A program made the position numbers and the translations under genes. From Lineus longissimus (Eukaryota; Nemertea; Pilidiophora; Heteronemertea; Lineidae), in the NCBI RefSeq assembly GCF_910592395.1, contig NC_088318.1, positions 12,462,349 through 12,526,348 of the forward strand: a stretch of 64,000 bases of DNA, written 5' to 3'. The notes under the pieces were generated by a model that saw only the letters and a list, made by a program, of their open reading frames with translations, ran no database searches and was not told the DNA's origin. This document shows, one piece after another, positions 50,301-63,440 of this stretch. The first letter of the stretch is position 1, and every line of letters starts with the position of its first letter.

Positions 50301-53300
50301 AAATTGGATCCTTTCCATCAGCCTTTTTTTGGTCCCTTGTTTGTTGCAATTTAACAGTTCCTCCACCTAGTCGGTGAGATACTGATTCTGATATCAATAT
50401 TAAACCAAGCGAGCACCGAATTACCCGCAGACAACAGATCCTTTTATTGCACATTGCAGCGATTATCATCACAGGTAGCTGCGACTTGAGTTGCTTGTAT
50501 GCACTGCTCTTTAATCAGACTTACTGTGAGTGTGTCCATGGTAGATATTAGCTGGCGGATACAAGGTTCCAGACACGCACGACTTCTTTTCACGTGTTGG
50601 AGTGAGGTATCTCGAAGAACCTTCAAAAAATATGAGACAAATATTCATCATCATTATCATTATCATCATCAGCCAATTCAAACAGGTGCGGCCCTCAAGA
50701 AGTTATAAGTCAAGGTGAGTCTTTGATCGTACCCCTAGGTGTTAAGGTATGGTATTTATAGCCATCTCTGTTGTCTCACTGTAGAGATGGCTGAGCAATC
50801 CAGAGGACTGTACGCTAGAGTTTGAATGTCAATCCTACCCAGACACCGTGCTGTGTCAACCACATGAGAAATCTTCAAGCAGATATGGAGACCAGAGTGC
50901 ACAGATCTGAGGCAGTACTGAACTGTGTGACAATCCCCAATGTGATTTAAAGAGCTGATAATGTCCAAGTTGACGCTCAGCTTTCATGTTAACTCATTAT
51001 GTCATTTTACGAAAGTGTCGATAAAAATTCTTTACCTTCGTGAGCTTGTTTTGATTTGTCTTGTCGATTGTAGTCGGTGCGATGAATTCAAAAGACGGCG
51101 CTGCGTTATTTGGATACATCGCTGGAAACGACATGACCATCTTGACGAGGTACTTGCCGCTGATCGCAGAAACCGTGCACGTCCTTTTCCCAGCATCCAT
51201 CTGAAAAATGCGAACACAGAATCAACGTTTAGATGCCGCTTTCCAGGGCACCATGATTCAAACTGTACTGAAACTACCCATCGACAAACTAAAAAACGTG
51301 AGACTTACCTCATTAATGTTTACTTTAGGAATTTCGTGGTTGACGAGTGAGAACTCCTGTTGTAATGTCCTGGGCTGTTGAGGGGATGGCTTTTCCTCAA
51401 ACTCGGGAGGTTTATTTGGCGGGGTTTTATGCATAGGCTCCATGGGTGGGGTTGGGAACGGTTCCTCCTCTTCAACCTTCTCTGCCGAATCGTTTGTTGT
51501 GTCTAAGTTGTCGTTTATGCCATCCATAGACGTGATCGAGTCATCACGGCCGCAAGACTGAAAGAAATGTCGATTTCGATGATTTACAATTTTTTGAATT
51601 TCTGCTTGAAGAGTTGTTTCACGTGGCGTCATCACCATGAATATATTTTTTATATCAGGTTTAAGGGAAGACACTCAACCTTGTCAAAATGCAGTCATTA
51701 TACAAATATCTGGCTTACTTTCTGCAAAGACGAGGATATCTTCCACATTCTAAGACTTCCATCCTTTGACCATGTGATCAGCTGATAATCGGAAGAATCT
51801 AGAAGTGGAAAAGATGAATGTTTGTCAGTTGGTTCAACAGGAGTTGTTTTCACCAACATTATACATGCAAGATTACATAATGATGCGTTTAGCATGTACT
51901 TTCAATGGATAGGCCATACATAAACATAGATTGGCGTCAAAACATAGAGCAGACGACAATTGGCCAAATTCAGTTGGTAATAGTTGGTGGAGTTACGGCT
52001 GTGACAGCAGGATTTTCATAGCAACAACCAAACAACGACCATATTTTCAGTTGAAGACGAACACGGTCAGCCTTGAAAAGTTTGAAAATGACTGTCATAT
52101 CAGATGAATAGTATGACCGTTAACTCAGCCTCAAAGTCTAAATTGAAGCTGGAGTTGTTAATGCTACGCAATCTACGATACAACAAGAAATGATGACCTA
52201 CTCTCAAGTTTTCTCCAATCGAATTCCAAGACCACGTCCGTGTGTCCAATAAACGTGTGAACAGGCTGCACCAAGTCGTCTGTGTTCCATAGAAACAGAC
52301 TGTTCTCCCCGCGCCGGAGCTGGGGTACGACAACAGACACCAGTCCGTGACCGAAAGGCTGAAAGAGATCAAGGAAAGTTTCAAATGATGGGTAAGGGGT
52401 AAGAGCAAAAATTATTCTGAGTAAGAGTAGTTCATCTGGTGTAATTTTCAGTAGTCCTCTTACAAGACACACTTTTCGAAGATCTCAGTTAAACAGTTTT
52501 TCCGTTATTCATGAAGTGTTAAATGAAAGTGTTGGACTGAAGTCACTATTTGAAACTAGCTCCACTCTGCTTGACTGCAACATGTGGACAAGCTATAATT
52601 GAATTTGATCCGTAAAATATAACTCACCGTGTATCTCGCTCGCCACACTGGTGATCCTGATGACAGCACCTTCTCTGGACGTCTAGGGCTCGACACATCC
52701 CAAAACTGTGGAACAAAAAATTAGGCAACTGACATGTTATTGTATGGGATTGACCCAGGCTGTCCATATTGAGAGGTGTCCTGATTATAGAGGTCAATTT
52801 GTATGGAAAAGACAAGTCTGGGACCCTATCCAGTCTACATTTTGAGAGGGTGTCCGCTAAGGGAGATTCCGCTACAGTTCCTTACTCCTTTGGAAGAAAA
52901 ATGAATGCTCTTCGACGAAAGTAGGTGGGGCATGCCATTGTTGATACACTTACCTTGACAGTGCAGTCTTGACTAGATGTGGCCAACTTGGTCTCGTCAC
53001 AAGGATTCCAGTCGAGGCCATGAATTTTGGATAAGTGTCCGGCGATGTACTGAACAGGAGATGTGCCTCTCTGAAAGAAATTACCTAAGTTTATAGAACA
53101 TATCTCTTGGATTTTACATGGTATGACGTCATTTTCAACAAGGTGGTACAAGCTTTGGTATAATTATAGCCTCTGTGTGCATTGATTTATACTCTGAGCT
53201 ATTTTTGACACTGTAGGGGATATAATTGTAACACCTACTTTGTAAATTGACTATGGAAGTTGTAGGATCAAATATGGAAAAAATGGTACATTACCCTTGG

Positions 53301-55335
53301 ATCCCAAATCCTGATATCTCCATCATGAGTTGTAGCAATTAGGTTTGAATTCACCTTGTTCCATTTAACTTGAGACACACCAGCTGAAAGAGGAAAGCAA
53401 TTAAGTTGAATTCACCTTTATGTACTTTCTGATGGAACCATTTGTGATACTACATGTACTAACAAGACTATTTGTTAGGAAGCTCTTGGTCAGCATTTTC
53501 TTTATAAACCTATTGACATGACCATTTGTTGGAAAGCTGTTCATCAGCACTTTCTTATGGCACCACTTGTAAACATATTGACACGAACATTTGTTGGACA
53601 GCTCATCATCAACACATTCCGATGGTACCATTTGTAAACATATCTTCATGACCATTTGTTGGAAAGCTTTTCATCAGCACTTTCCAGTGGTACCAGCTGC
53701 ATCATGATCGGGTCTACTTTTGAAGAGCTGTAGCCCGGGTTCTCCTGGAATAATCCAAACCCAAACCGATACGTACCAACAGCTTGGAGAGACAGTGATG
53801 GTTTCCTGGTGTCCCTTACGTCCCATAAGAAAGAAAACGTGTCCACAGAACAGGTGGCGAGCATGTTTGGGTCATGCGGTGACCAATCCAGGTCGCTTAA
53901 AAACAAAACAGAAACATTCAAAGGCTGGCGAATCAACAACAAAAAGACTAGAAAATATAACTCAAAGTCACCTGACGACACTAATTTGATCCCAAGCTCT
54001 TGCTTTTCTTACTTTTCTTATTTTCTCGCCTTATTTTTTGACATGATTTATTACCTGATGACTCTGGTGTGAGCTTTGACAGCTGTTTTCTCACTTGTGT
54101 TGTGGTCATCTTCCCAGGAATAGACATCAGCGCGTTGATTAGACTGTAAGAGACGACATTATTAGCATTATAAACAATTGAGGAAATCGTACTGTAAGTA
54201 AGAGAAGCCCGAGACCCCCCCCCCCCCAGGAAAACTGTACTGCAAAATTCGAAGAGTCCACTATGACTGGCCATACGTTACAGCGTTGTACTCTTGAAAT
54301 GTCTAGCTTTCTTCAGCTTGTCATCAAGCAACACATTGCAAGTTAAATGGGACTTCTCAAACATCAGGTGATTATTATATTTGCAGTCACCACACAAATA
54401 ATCAAAAAATTTGGAGTTTCACTTACCGCTGTGACAAAGATTCCAGAGTGTGAAGGATGTGGATTCCATCTGACAGCACTGACTTCCCACTTACTCTGCC
54501 TAGTCAATTTCCTGACGATTGCTTTAGGGTTATCTAAAGATATGAAGGCTAGCACCTTCCTCCTGTAATTAGAATTTGAGCAAGATTACTAATACTAGAA
54601 AAGAAAGAGTTCTGGGAATGATACGATAGACAACGATTAGGAATTAGCTTTCACCTTAAGGGCTTCAACAGCCTTTTGGGCGCCAATCACTAATGAGGTG
54701 CAGGCTCCCAGTATTGGCGACATTACATTGCTGTCATTTCGTGTAAAACACACGTTTGCTTTCGCTTCATGGTATAAAACTACAAATCAGTGAGTTTAAC
54801 AACGCAAAGATATAGCTCTTATACTTACGCTCCGAGAATTGCATACTGTCCAGAGCAATCCACTGCCATGCAACTGGCCTATTTGGAGAGAAAAAATATA
54901 ATTGGGAAAAAAATTAGTACGGTAGGCCCACGCGGTACGGTTAAGTTCCAAAACGAAAGCGGAATACATGAACAGTACAGATGATGGAACAAATACCACC
55001 ACAGACTGGTAAGATGAGTCCGGAATCAGAATCTAAATGTGTCACAATTGAGCATCGGCAGACAAGACAAATCCAGCCTAGCCAGGTCCAGATTTTGTCC
55101 GATAATATAACACCTTTAAGAGACACATTGCCTATAGTTCCAGTAGTCGGATGATTTAGACCCGAGAAAACACCCTTCTCAACGCTTTAGAATTTGATAT
55201 GAAGGCAACGATTTGGCATTCCTAGGATTCTTTATGATATCAACTTCTATTTTTTAACCTATTCATCACAATCAAAATAAGGGAACATACCTGGAGCTCT
55301 TTATACTTAGCAACAATATTATCCCTTCCTGCCAT
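38305..55335 (-). CDS. WDR59: WDR59, GATOR2 complex subunit
   Basis: Subunit of GATOR2, the lysosome-associated complex that counteracts GATOR1 and so permits amino-acid activation of mTORC1. Twenty-four coding exons (minus strand, listed in transcript order): 55291-55335, 54829-54878, 54427-54562, 54055-54143, 53777-53895, 53295-53383, 52954-53070, 52628-52705, 52202-52358, 51719-51798, 51309-51557, 51036-51200, 50525-50620, 50055-50211, 49683-49927, 49354-49508, 48954-49035, 48585-48697, 48164-48305, 44776-44833, 39929-40046, 39359-39501, 38847-38954, 38305-38438. Phases agree throughout, giving 974 residues, which is the human length as I recall it. Residues 1 to about 330 form a WD40 propeller with WDV/WDP and DLDWSP-type words. 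About 385-490 is an RWD domain containing YPNNAAPSFEFIAPTT. About 898-970 is a cysteine/histidine-rich RING-like zinc region with GHGGHASHMWEWF and CPTGCGCSC. The 58-nt exon at 44776-44833 and the 5' end of 39929-40046 are the least certain parts. Confidence 0.95.
41150..41437. mobile_element. Foldback element with about 75-bp inverted arms
   Basis: The left arm (41150-41225) and the reverse complement of the right arm (41357-41437) share ggtttttgagctttt, gaaaaac, the ggtttt/gggtttt words and caaatat in the same order. Between them lie two tandem copies of a 31-bp word tgaaaaagctttacaggtct. The structure fits a non-autonomous foldback transposon. No target-site duplication was established. 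Confidence 0.65.
43672..44056. mobile_element. Inverted-repeat element, arms about 80 bp
   Basis: Left arm 43672-43760 contains atctcccacctcactgagtc and gtaaccacctct. The right arm 43981-44056, read in reverse complement, contains atctcccacctcgccgagtc and gcaaccacctct, then continues with ctgaagac/ttgaagac in both. Loop about 220 bp. No coding features beyond short mirrored ORFs. Could be a foldback transposon or an inverted duplication. Confidence 0.65.
44834..48163 (-). other. WDR59 intron 19
   Basis: A 3.3-kb intron with an ATT/ATC-rich microsatellite at about 46485-46530, a mariner-like MITE at 47657-47839 and short ORFs without recognised features. Confidence 0.7.
47657..47839. mobile_element. 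Mariner-type MITE
   Basis: Left end TA-AAGGGTGTTTCAA and right end TTGAGACACCCTGTATA are inverted repeats of the mariner/Tc1 kind (ACAGGGTGTCTCAA), each next to TA, the target duplicated by that superfamily. Length about 183 bp, no transposase. Isolated ends of similar type appear near 12884, 19250 and 30900. Confidence 0.6.
52740..52878 (-). mobile_element. MITE-like element, family 1, partial copy C
   Basis: Contains gaggtgtcctgattatagaggtcaattt, tctgggaccc and ends aagggagattccgctaca, matching the second half of copy B. The left terminal repeat is missing. It lies in the WDR59 intron between exons 52628-52705 and 52954-53070. Confidence 0.6.
53405..53705. repeat. About 60-bp degenerate minisatellite in a WDR59 intron
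   Basis: The words catttgttggaaagct, catcagcactttc and ggtaccatttgtaaacatatt recur four to five times between 53405 and 53705, between the exons at 53295-53383 and 53777-53895. The array gives a false open frame on the minus strand. Confidence 0.8.
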
Positions 55336-56307
55336 ATTTTGTTTTCATTTTTTTCTAGAAGATAAACATTTGAAGTAGGTTCCAGCGTAACCGTACAGTG
55401 ATCCGAAGACAAATACTGTAAAACCGTACAGGAGTTCTCAGGGGGGGGGGCGGTGGTGGCTTGTATTCCTGCACAGTATGTAGTCATATACACTATTCTT
55501 AGCTCTTAGGCTTCTACAAGGACTCTCCTGTAGGCTATTTATGTTCTTTCTTCATCTTATTCAAAAAGATGATCATCTGATCACTAGGGCCAGTTTTCAT
55601 AAGGTTGTGGGGGGACCAGGTGTAGCTTACTCAAATGCCCTTCTTTCCGAAAAAAAGTGCCCGTTCCTATTGTGTAGTGACGGATTAGGGTGCATGGAGA
55701 TATAGAGACCATGACCATGGCAAATACCCAGAGAACACCATCCTAGGACAACCTCTATGCACTTGCCTCCTGGTTGTGACTTTGCTTGGAGCACAGATCA
55801 ACTGCATGCATTTGGATAGAGGTCATTTTGACACTGTCGTCCGAGTTTAAAGTTCTCCACAGTCTGACCTCTAAACAATGGACAACCTCTGCTCTTGATT
55901 TTAACCCCTCCCCTTATCTTCTAGGCTATTGACTTCAATAACAAACAGAATCTACTGATTAAGTCATATTCTCAAATTTTTTATTTCTGAAGTATATTTT
56001 CAATACAAAAAGACATACCAGAACACAATAACGCTTAAAATTTAGGACAATAGGTAATTCAAGAAGCAAGGGGCCATTGTGCTCACCGGTAGATGTACGA
56101 CATGATAAACATCCTCATATCTTATTCACATAACCTTTTATATTATTGTATAAAAGGTGTCCACAGTAGTGATGCAAAATACTGATGGTTTGACTGATAT
56201 ACCCTATTCCTATGAGGGTAAAAATGAAGTCATCAAATAATTCTTAAACGAACATTCAGAGAGGACACATCCTTATAATAATTACAACTATTTACATCCA
56301 CCTATTC
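55336..56307. other. Region between TMEM208 3' end and WDR59 start
   Basis: Nearly 1 kb. It should hold the TMEM208 3' untranslated region and the WDR59 promoter. It includes a run of 10 G at 55441-55450, a minus-strand AATAAA at 55980-55985, and at 56071-56087 a 17-base word that is the exact reverse complement of the right end (61935-61951) of the element in NDUFAF6 intron 6. Confidence 0.6.
55980..55985 (-). terminator. Candidate polyadenylation signal of TMEM208
   Basis: TTTATT on the plus strand is AATAAA on the minus strand, about 0.3 kb downstream of the TMEM208 stop codon, a usual distance. Confidence 0.45.
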
Positions 56308-58337
<2,030 letters not shown>

Positions 58338-58722
58338 ACTTTTGCTTGTGACTTGAAAAACTGCAGTCCTACTATTGGTAGGCATGACCATGATCATATC
58401 ATTTATCATGTTTTCGCTTTCACTCATTTTCTCATAATTTTTTGACCCATCTGGAACCGATTATCTCCTCAAATTAGCAAATCCTCAAATTTTTTATGCA
58501 TTAAATGGAAGGCTGAAAACTAGGAGAATACAATACATGGGTAGATTTATCATACCGGCATATTGGAAGGGAGAAATAAGGGATTTTATTGGAGCAATTC
58601 CAACTTAAGAAGACACAGCTACAGTGGCAACGCGAGCACCGAACTTCGATAGAAGGCTCATTCCTATTGGCTGAAATCGGCGAAAAGTTAAAACAAGCAA
58701 TGCGATTGGATTAAAATTCAAT
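58338..58722. promoter_or_regulatory. Bidirectional promoter between TMEM208 and NDUFAF6
   Basis: The start codons of two divergently transcribed housekeeping-type genes are about 385 bp apart. Inverted CCAAT boxes (ATTGG) occur at 58666-58670 and 58705-58709, close to the NDUFAF6 start, and a third ATTGG at about 58590. No TATA box was seen in the expected place. Transcription start sites cannot be placed from sequence alone. Confidence 0.6.
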
Positions 58723-61700
58723 ATGGCTGCGCCCTTGAAAATTTTGCCGGCTCTGCCGAAAACTCATTTCGCATCTATTTACAAACAATCCCAGTGCTTA
58801 AGATGCATTGCAAACAATGAATATGTTGCCAGACGATGGGCGACCACAAAAAGATCAATGACACATGCTGAATATTGCATGGACACAGTCAGGTAGGCAT
58901 TCAATTTCACCCTCCTATGCACCCTGTACATTTATGTACAGACTAACAGAGGTTGTGTACATTGTAATTTGTAAGGTCAACAGTTTCCCATGCAAAATGG
59001 GTGCACAAAGCCATGTGCCTGTGTTGATGATGATGGTGATGATACATTTCCATTATCCCAGATTAATATGGCAGATAAGATGTGGTGACTTGATAAGGCT
59101 GCAAAGTGATATTGGGTAACTGCAATCCATTCTAAATTTCTTTTATTCATGCACTTTCAGAAAGTATGATTATGAAAGTTTCTTATGCAGTCTTCTGTTG
59201 CCGTCATCTGCAAGAACTTCAGCATTTGCTGTAAGAGCTTTCAATGTGGATGTCGCACAAGTAAGTACATGTTACTATATGTATTGATTACGCGGTCACA
59301 CCGACCATATCGAAGATATCCTTGGGACTGGCTATCACTGTCCTTGATGGTTTAAATTATCCTGTAGTGGTAATTGATAACTTTTTTAACTATCTATATT
59401 CTTCATTCTTCAGATCCGAGATATGGTTTCTGACAAGAATATTGGTTACATGCGAATGCACTTCTGGAAAGACAGTTTAGAAGGAATTTATAAAGACGTG
59501 CCTCCACGTTCCCCTGTAGGGTTAGAGCTCCACAAAGCGGTCAAAAGGCATGGATTATCCAAGCATTGGCTGAAGAGAATTATTGAAGGAAGAGTAAGTA
59601 GGATAAGGAAACTTTTCCTGGCCACTTCTAGTTCATCACCCCCTCATGTTACCAGTCAAAGCATCTGGCTTTAGATTCTGTCAAACTACAAGTGTATGCT
59701 GCACTGGCACAACAGGAATATACTGTATCCGTATTGACACATCGAGCTCTTTTTGCAGCCTTGTCACAACAGAGACTTGTATAAAGAGGACACTGGGTAG
59801 ACACAATAACGCTCCGGTTCACAAGGGTCTGGATGACGTCTTCATCCGTCTCTCATCAGATTACCAGGAAGTCCTGCAAAAGAGATTGATCAGAGAACTT
59901 GACTTTATCCTTCTCTTCCGCACACCAGCCCTGTTTGGTCTAAGTATACTGGACTAATTAGTCACCAGGCCTGTGGCTAGTGAGAGGCCTGGTGACGTAC
60001 TACCCAATTTGGTGTGACAGGTCACATTTGATATGATCGAGTCTTTCCTTTTTGGTTTCAACGTTGCCTTATTTTCCTTTCAGACGGAAAATCTATCTGA
60101 TCAACAGTTTAGAAGTATGAAGGACATGGAAGACTATGCAGAACAAACTGTGTCCTCACTGTATTACTTATTGTTAGAGATTTTAGGTGAGTTGAGGACA
60201 GTTATCAGACTCCAAAAATTTTCCTATTTTTCATGAACATAAATTTTTTACTGAAAATGTATACATTTTTGCTTACACCCATTTAATGACTAAACCCAAA
60301 ACATTAAGGTTCTTAATATGTATCTTCAGGTATTAAGAATGTCAATGCAGATCACGCCGCTAGTCACATAGGGAAGGCGCAGGGTCTAGTCACACAGCTC
60401 CGGGCGGTTCCTTTCAATGCCGGCAGACAACGGGTCTATCTTCCTCTTGAGCTCATGCTGTTGGTAAGATTTGAACTCGTTGTGTTCACTTTCTTCTCTA
60501 TTTGTATGTAATTGAATTGAAATCAGGATATCGAGTATAGACCAGACCTGATTATTACCATGTACCCCAGTCCACTGCCTCAGCTGTCCTTATGCTGAAT
60601 ATCAATAAATTGTAGAGTAGCTGAAGGAACTTCTGTCCAAATTTACAAGGTGTTTAGAGTGACGAGAAGGCCCAATGTGGACATTTTCTTCACTATTTCA
60701 GCATGACGTGTCCCAAGAGGAGGTCATTAGGGGTTCCACTGAACAGAAGATGAAAGATGTTGCGTATGACATTGCTGGCAATGCACACCAACATTTAGAT
60801 AAGGTAGGCTTTTATGTCAACTTATCTCCTCTTTAGCTCACCTCTTAGCAGAGGTGAGCTTATCCCATACCGTGGCGTCCGTCGTCCGTCGTCGTCGTCG
60901 TCGTCGTCGTCGTCCGTCGTCGTCCGTCGTCCGTTAGCAGGGCACGTTTCGTAACTGTTAGAGCTATTGAGTTGAAACTTGGTAGACATGTACCCTTATG
61001 TAATGACACCTTGGAGACCAAGTTTCGGTCCGATTCGTTTCATGGTTTGGCCACCAGGGGGCAAAACGTTAAAAGTGAAAATATGCAATATCTCCCTTAA
61101 TAGTAGTCGGGAAATTTTGAAAAAAATATGGTAGGTACTTCTAGCAAAGGTGCATCATATATCCTCCGGGTTTTTGATTTGACCTCCTTTTCAAGGTCAC
61201 AGAGGTCAAATGGTGTAAATTGGCCGTTAGGATGTAACGATGGCACGTTTCTAAACTGCAATGACTATTGATACCAAATTTGGTACACATTTACCCCTTA
61301 GTCAGGTGATCTCAGGGACCGAAGTTTGGTCCAATATGATTCACCACTTGACCACCAGGGGGCAAAATCCAAAAACCTTAAAAATGTGATTATTCCTTAA
61401 CTTCTTGCCCGATTGCCACCAATTTGATATCATGGGTACATCTAACCACCATACAGTATATGTCACACAGGTTTTTAATTTGACCTTCTTGTCAAGGTCA
61501 CAGAGGTCAAATGGCGTAAATTCGCCGTCAGGCCGTAACTATGGCACGTTTCTTAACTGCAATGACTATTGATCACAAATTAAGTACACATGTACCCCTT
61601 GGTCAGGTGATCTCAGGTACTGAAGTTTGGTGCGATCTGATTTGCCGTTTGGCCTCCAGGGAGGGGGCCAAATCCTAAATTCTTCAAAATGCCATTATTC

Positions 61701-62678
61701 CTAGTAATGACTTGCCCGATTGGCACCAATTTTATATCATAGGTACATCTAATTCTAACAACCATTCAATGTGTCACCCGGGTCTTCTTTGATTTGACCT
61801 ACTTTTCAAGGTCACAGAGGTCGAATGTACTGTAAATTGGCCATTTTGGGGAAATTGTAATTGCTTGGACCTACATCAAACCTAACACTACATGACACAA
61901 TACCATGCTCTTTATCCATCTTTCCTCCACATGAGGTGAGCACAATGGCCCTGGCCATTTCATTTAAGAATATAACTTCAGTTCAAGCCTGTCTCTTATG
62001 AAAAGGCCTCCTGGTAACTGTGTATCTATATGCATTCTTTACATGTATGTACATGTATACCTTTTCTATGTTATCCTATGACTCCTGCCTATAGGATGTG
62101 GTTTGTCTTCCAGGCTGTCGATTTACAAAAAGAAGTACCAAAGGATGCAAAAATAGCTTTTCTTCCAACAGTAAGTTGATTCTCCCCATATCATGTTCAT
62201 AATATTTGGTTATTTCACAAGTTTTAAAATTTAAGTTGAGAAATTTGGGGAGACTGGCCTCCATATGCTTAGTTGGCAATCAGGAGAAGAAACACTCTGA
62301 ATAACAAACCTAAGTAAAAGTTGTCGGCCTTGGACGGCAGGACATCTCAGAGAAGGAGACTCCAAAATCAAATCCAGCCACCATCAAGTCTATAGGGACC
62401 AGCAGTTTAAAGTCATCTCACAATACTAATAGTGACATGGTTATTTTTGCAATTGGTGTTAACGTACTTTTCTGTTCATCATCATTTTTTAGACAACTGG
62501 GCCATTTGGGACCACTCATTAAAAGAGCAATGACCTTTTATCATTCCAGGCATCCATTAGAAATTACCTGAAGATACTACAGCAAGTCGATTTCAACGTA
62601 TTCGACTCTAAGTTACAGCAGCGCAATCACTGGTTACCGATATCATTATGGATGCAGAGAATGAGAGGAAAATACTGA
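58723..62678 (+). CDS. NDUFAF6: NADH dehydrogenase complex I assembly factor 6
   Basis: Mitochondrial protein needed for early complex I assembly (biogenesis of subunit ND1 in the known family), with a fold related to squalene/phytoene synthases. Exons: 58723-58892, 59161-59260, 59414-59593, 60084-60186, 60330-60463, 60702-60803, 62114-62170, 62550-62678. All borders are GT-AG, phases agree, and the product is 324 residues (human 333). Residues 1 to about 55 are basic and nearly free of acidic residues, as expected for a mitochondrial presequence. The synthase-like domain follows with [61 protein letters not shown] and a conserved C-terminus [12 protein letters not shown]. The start at 58723 is the first ATG in frame and sits in AATATGG. 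Intron 6 holds a repetitive element. Confidence 0.95.
60835..61951. mobile_element. 1.1-kb dispersed element with internal ~300-bp repeats
   Basis: Begins with a perfect 11-bp stem hairpin (60835-60845 and 60850-60860, TAGC loop), then a (TCG/TCCG)n tract at 60880-60932. After this come about three units of roughly 300-314 bp, each with caaggtcacagaggtcaaatgg (near 61190, 61490 and 61805), cacgtttc-taactg, ggtcaggtgatctcagg and ccaccagggggcaaaa. The right end is GGTGAGCACAATGGCCC. No ORF of note. It resembles non-autonomous elements with a TCG tract that I recall from mollusc and other invertebrate genomes. It occupies most of NDUFAF6 intron 6. Confidence 0.75.
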
Positions 62679-62914
62679 CAAAGAAATATGACTAGTAGAG
62701 ACACTCAGTGACTTCTGTAGAACTATTTTGTTATTTATACTGTATATAGTCATTTGCATATTTTAAAAAAGAACTTGGCAAAAATCAGTTGAGTTGTAAG
62801 TTTATTTTCAGTTCGGTTTTTCCGTTTATTTACAAGTTTGTTCACATCCATTGGCTCACTGTCTATGACGTTTGAACATGACTAGTAAATGCTTTTGAGT
62901 GGTGCATCATTTTG

Positions 62915-63440
62915 CATTTTTATATATATATATGTATGTTTATTCGTACATCAAAAGAGTACACTTCTTAACCTAGTGCATAATGGTGCAGTGCATTTAC
63001 ATGTATAGTGCGTGCATTAATTAGACGTATTACAATAATGACAAGTGGAAATTAATTAACACACAGATGAAAAATGATGTCGACAATCTCATTCATCGTC
63101 AAGATACCTAACCCATTCTCTCTAATACCTAGCAACTCCTTAATTTGGGCTGCCACCAGTCTCAAGTCTATACTACAATTCTGAGTACTTCTTTGTACAA
63201 TATCCTTAGTCATTTGGGGTAAACTTGGGAGCTCAAATCGGTCCCACCTATACTTGTTCACAGTAAAATTGAAGCTTTTCCCAATTGCTGAACGACTACC
63301 GTTTATAATAATGTCTTTGCACAACTTAACATAAATGTTCTTAGATTTAAAGATGCTAACAAAATTTTGCATGCCTACTGACGCCCAAGAGCAGACAAAA
63401 GGAATAAGATCTGAAAGAAGAATGAGGACCGAGCAATTAA
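62915..63440 (-). mobile_element. 5'-truncated non-LTR retrotransposon (LINE) fragment
   Basis: A minus-strand frame at 63052-63372 codes 106 residues, including the ending AAQIKELLGIRENG and IIFHLCVN. I associate this ending with the C-terminus of LINE ORF2 proteins in molluscs and other invertebrates (from memory). Downstream on the same strand the sequence ends in a gaataaacatacatatata tail, typical of RTE/CR1-like 3' ends. The endonuclease and reverse-transcriptase core is absent. It lies 0.25 kb beyond the NDUFAF6 stop, in reverse orientation. Confidence 0.5.

Noticed and set aside
53401-53655. 84-codon minus-strand frame within WDR59
   Set aside because: It lies in an intron and is the translation of a ~60-bp minisatellite.
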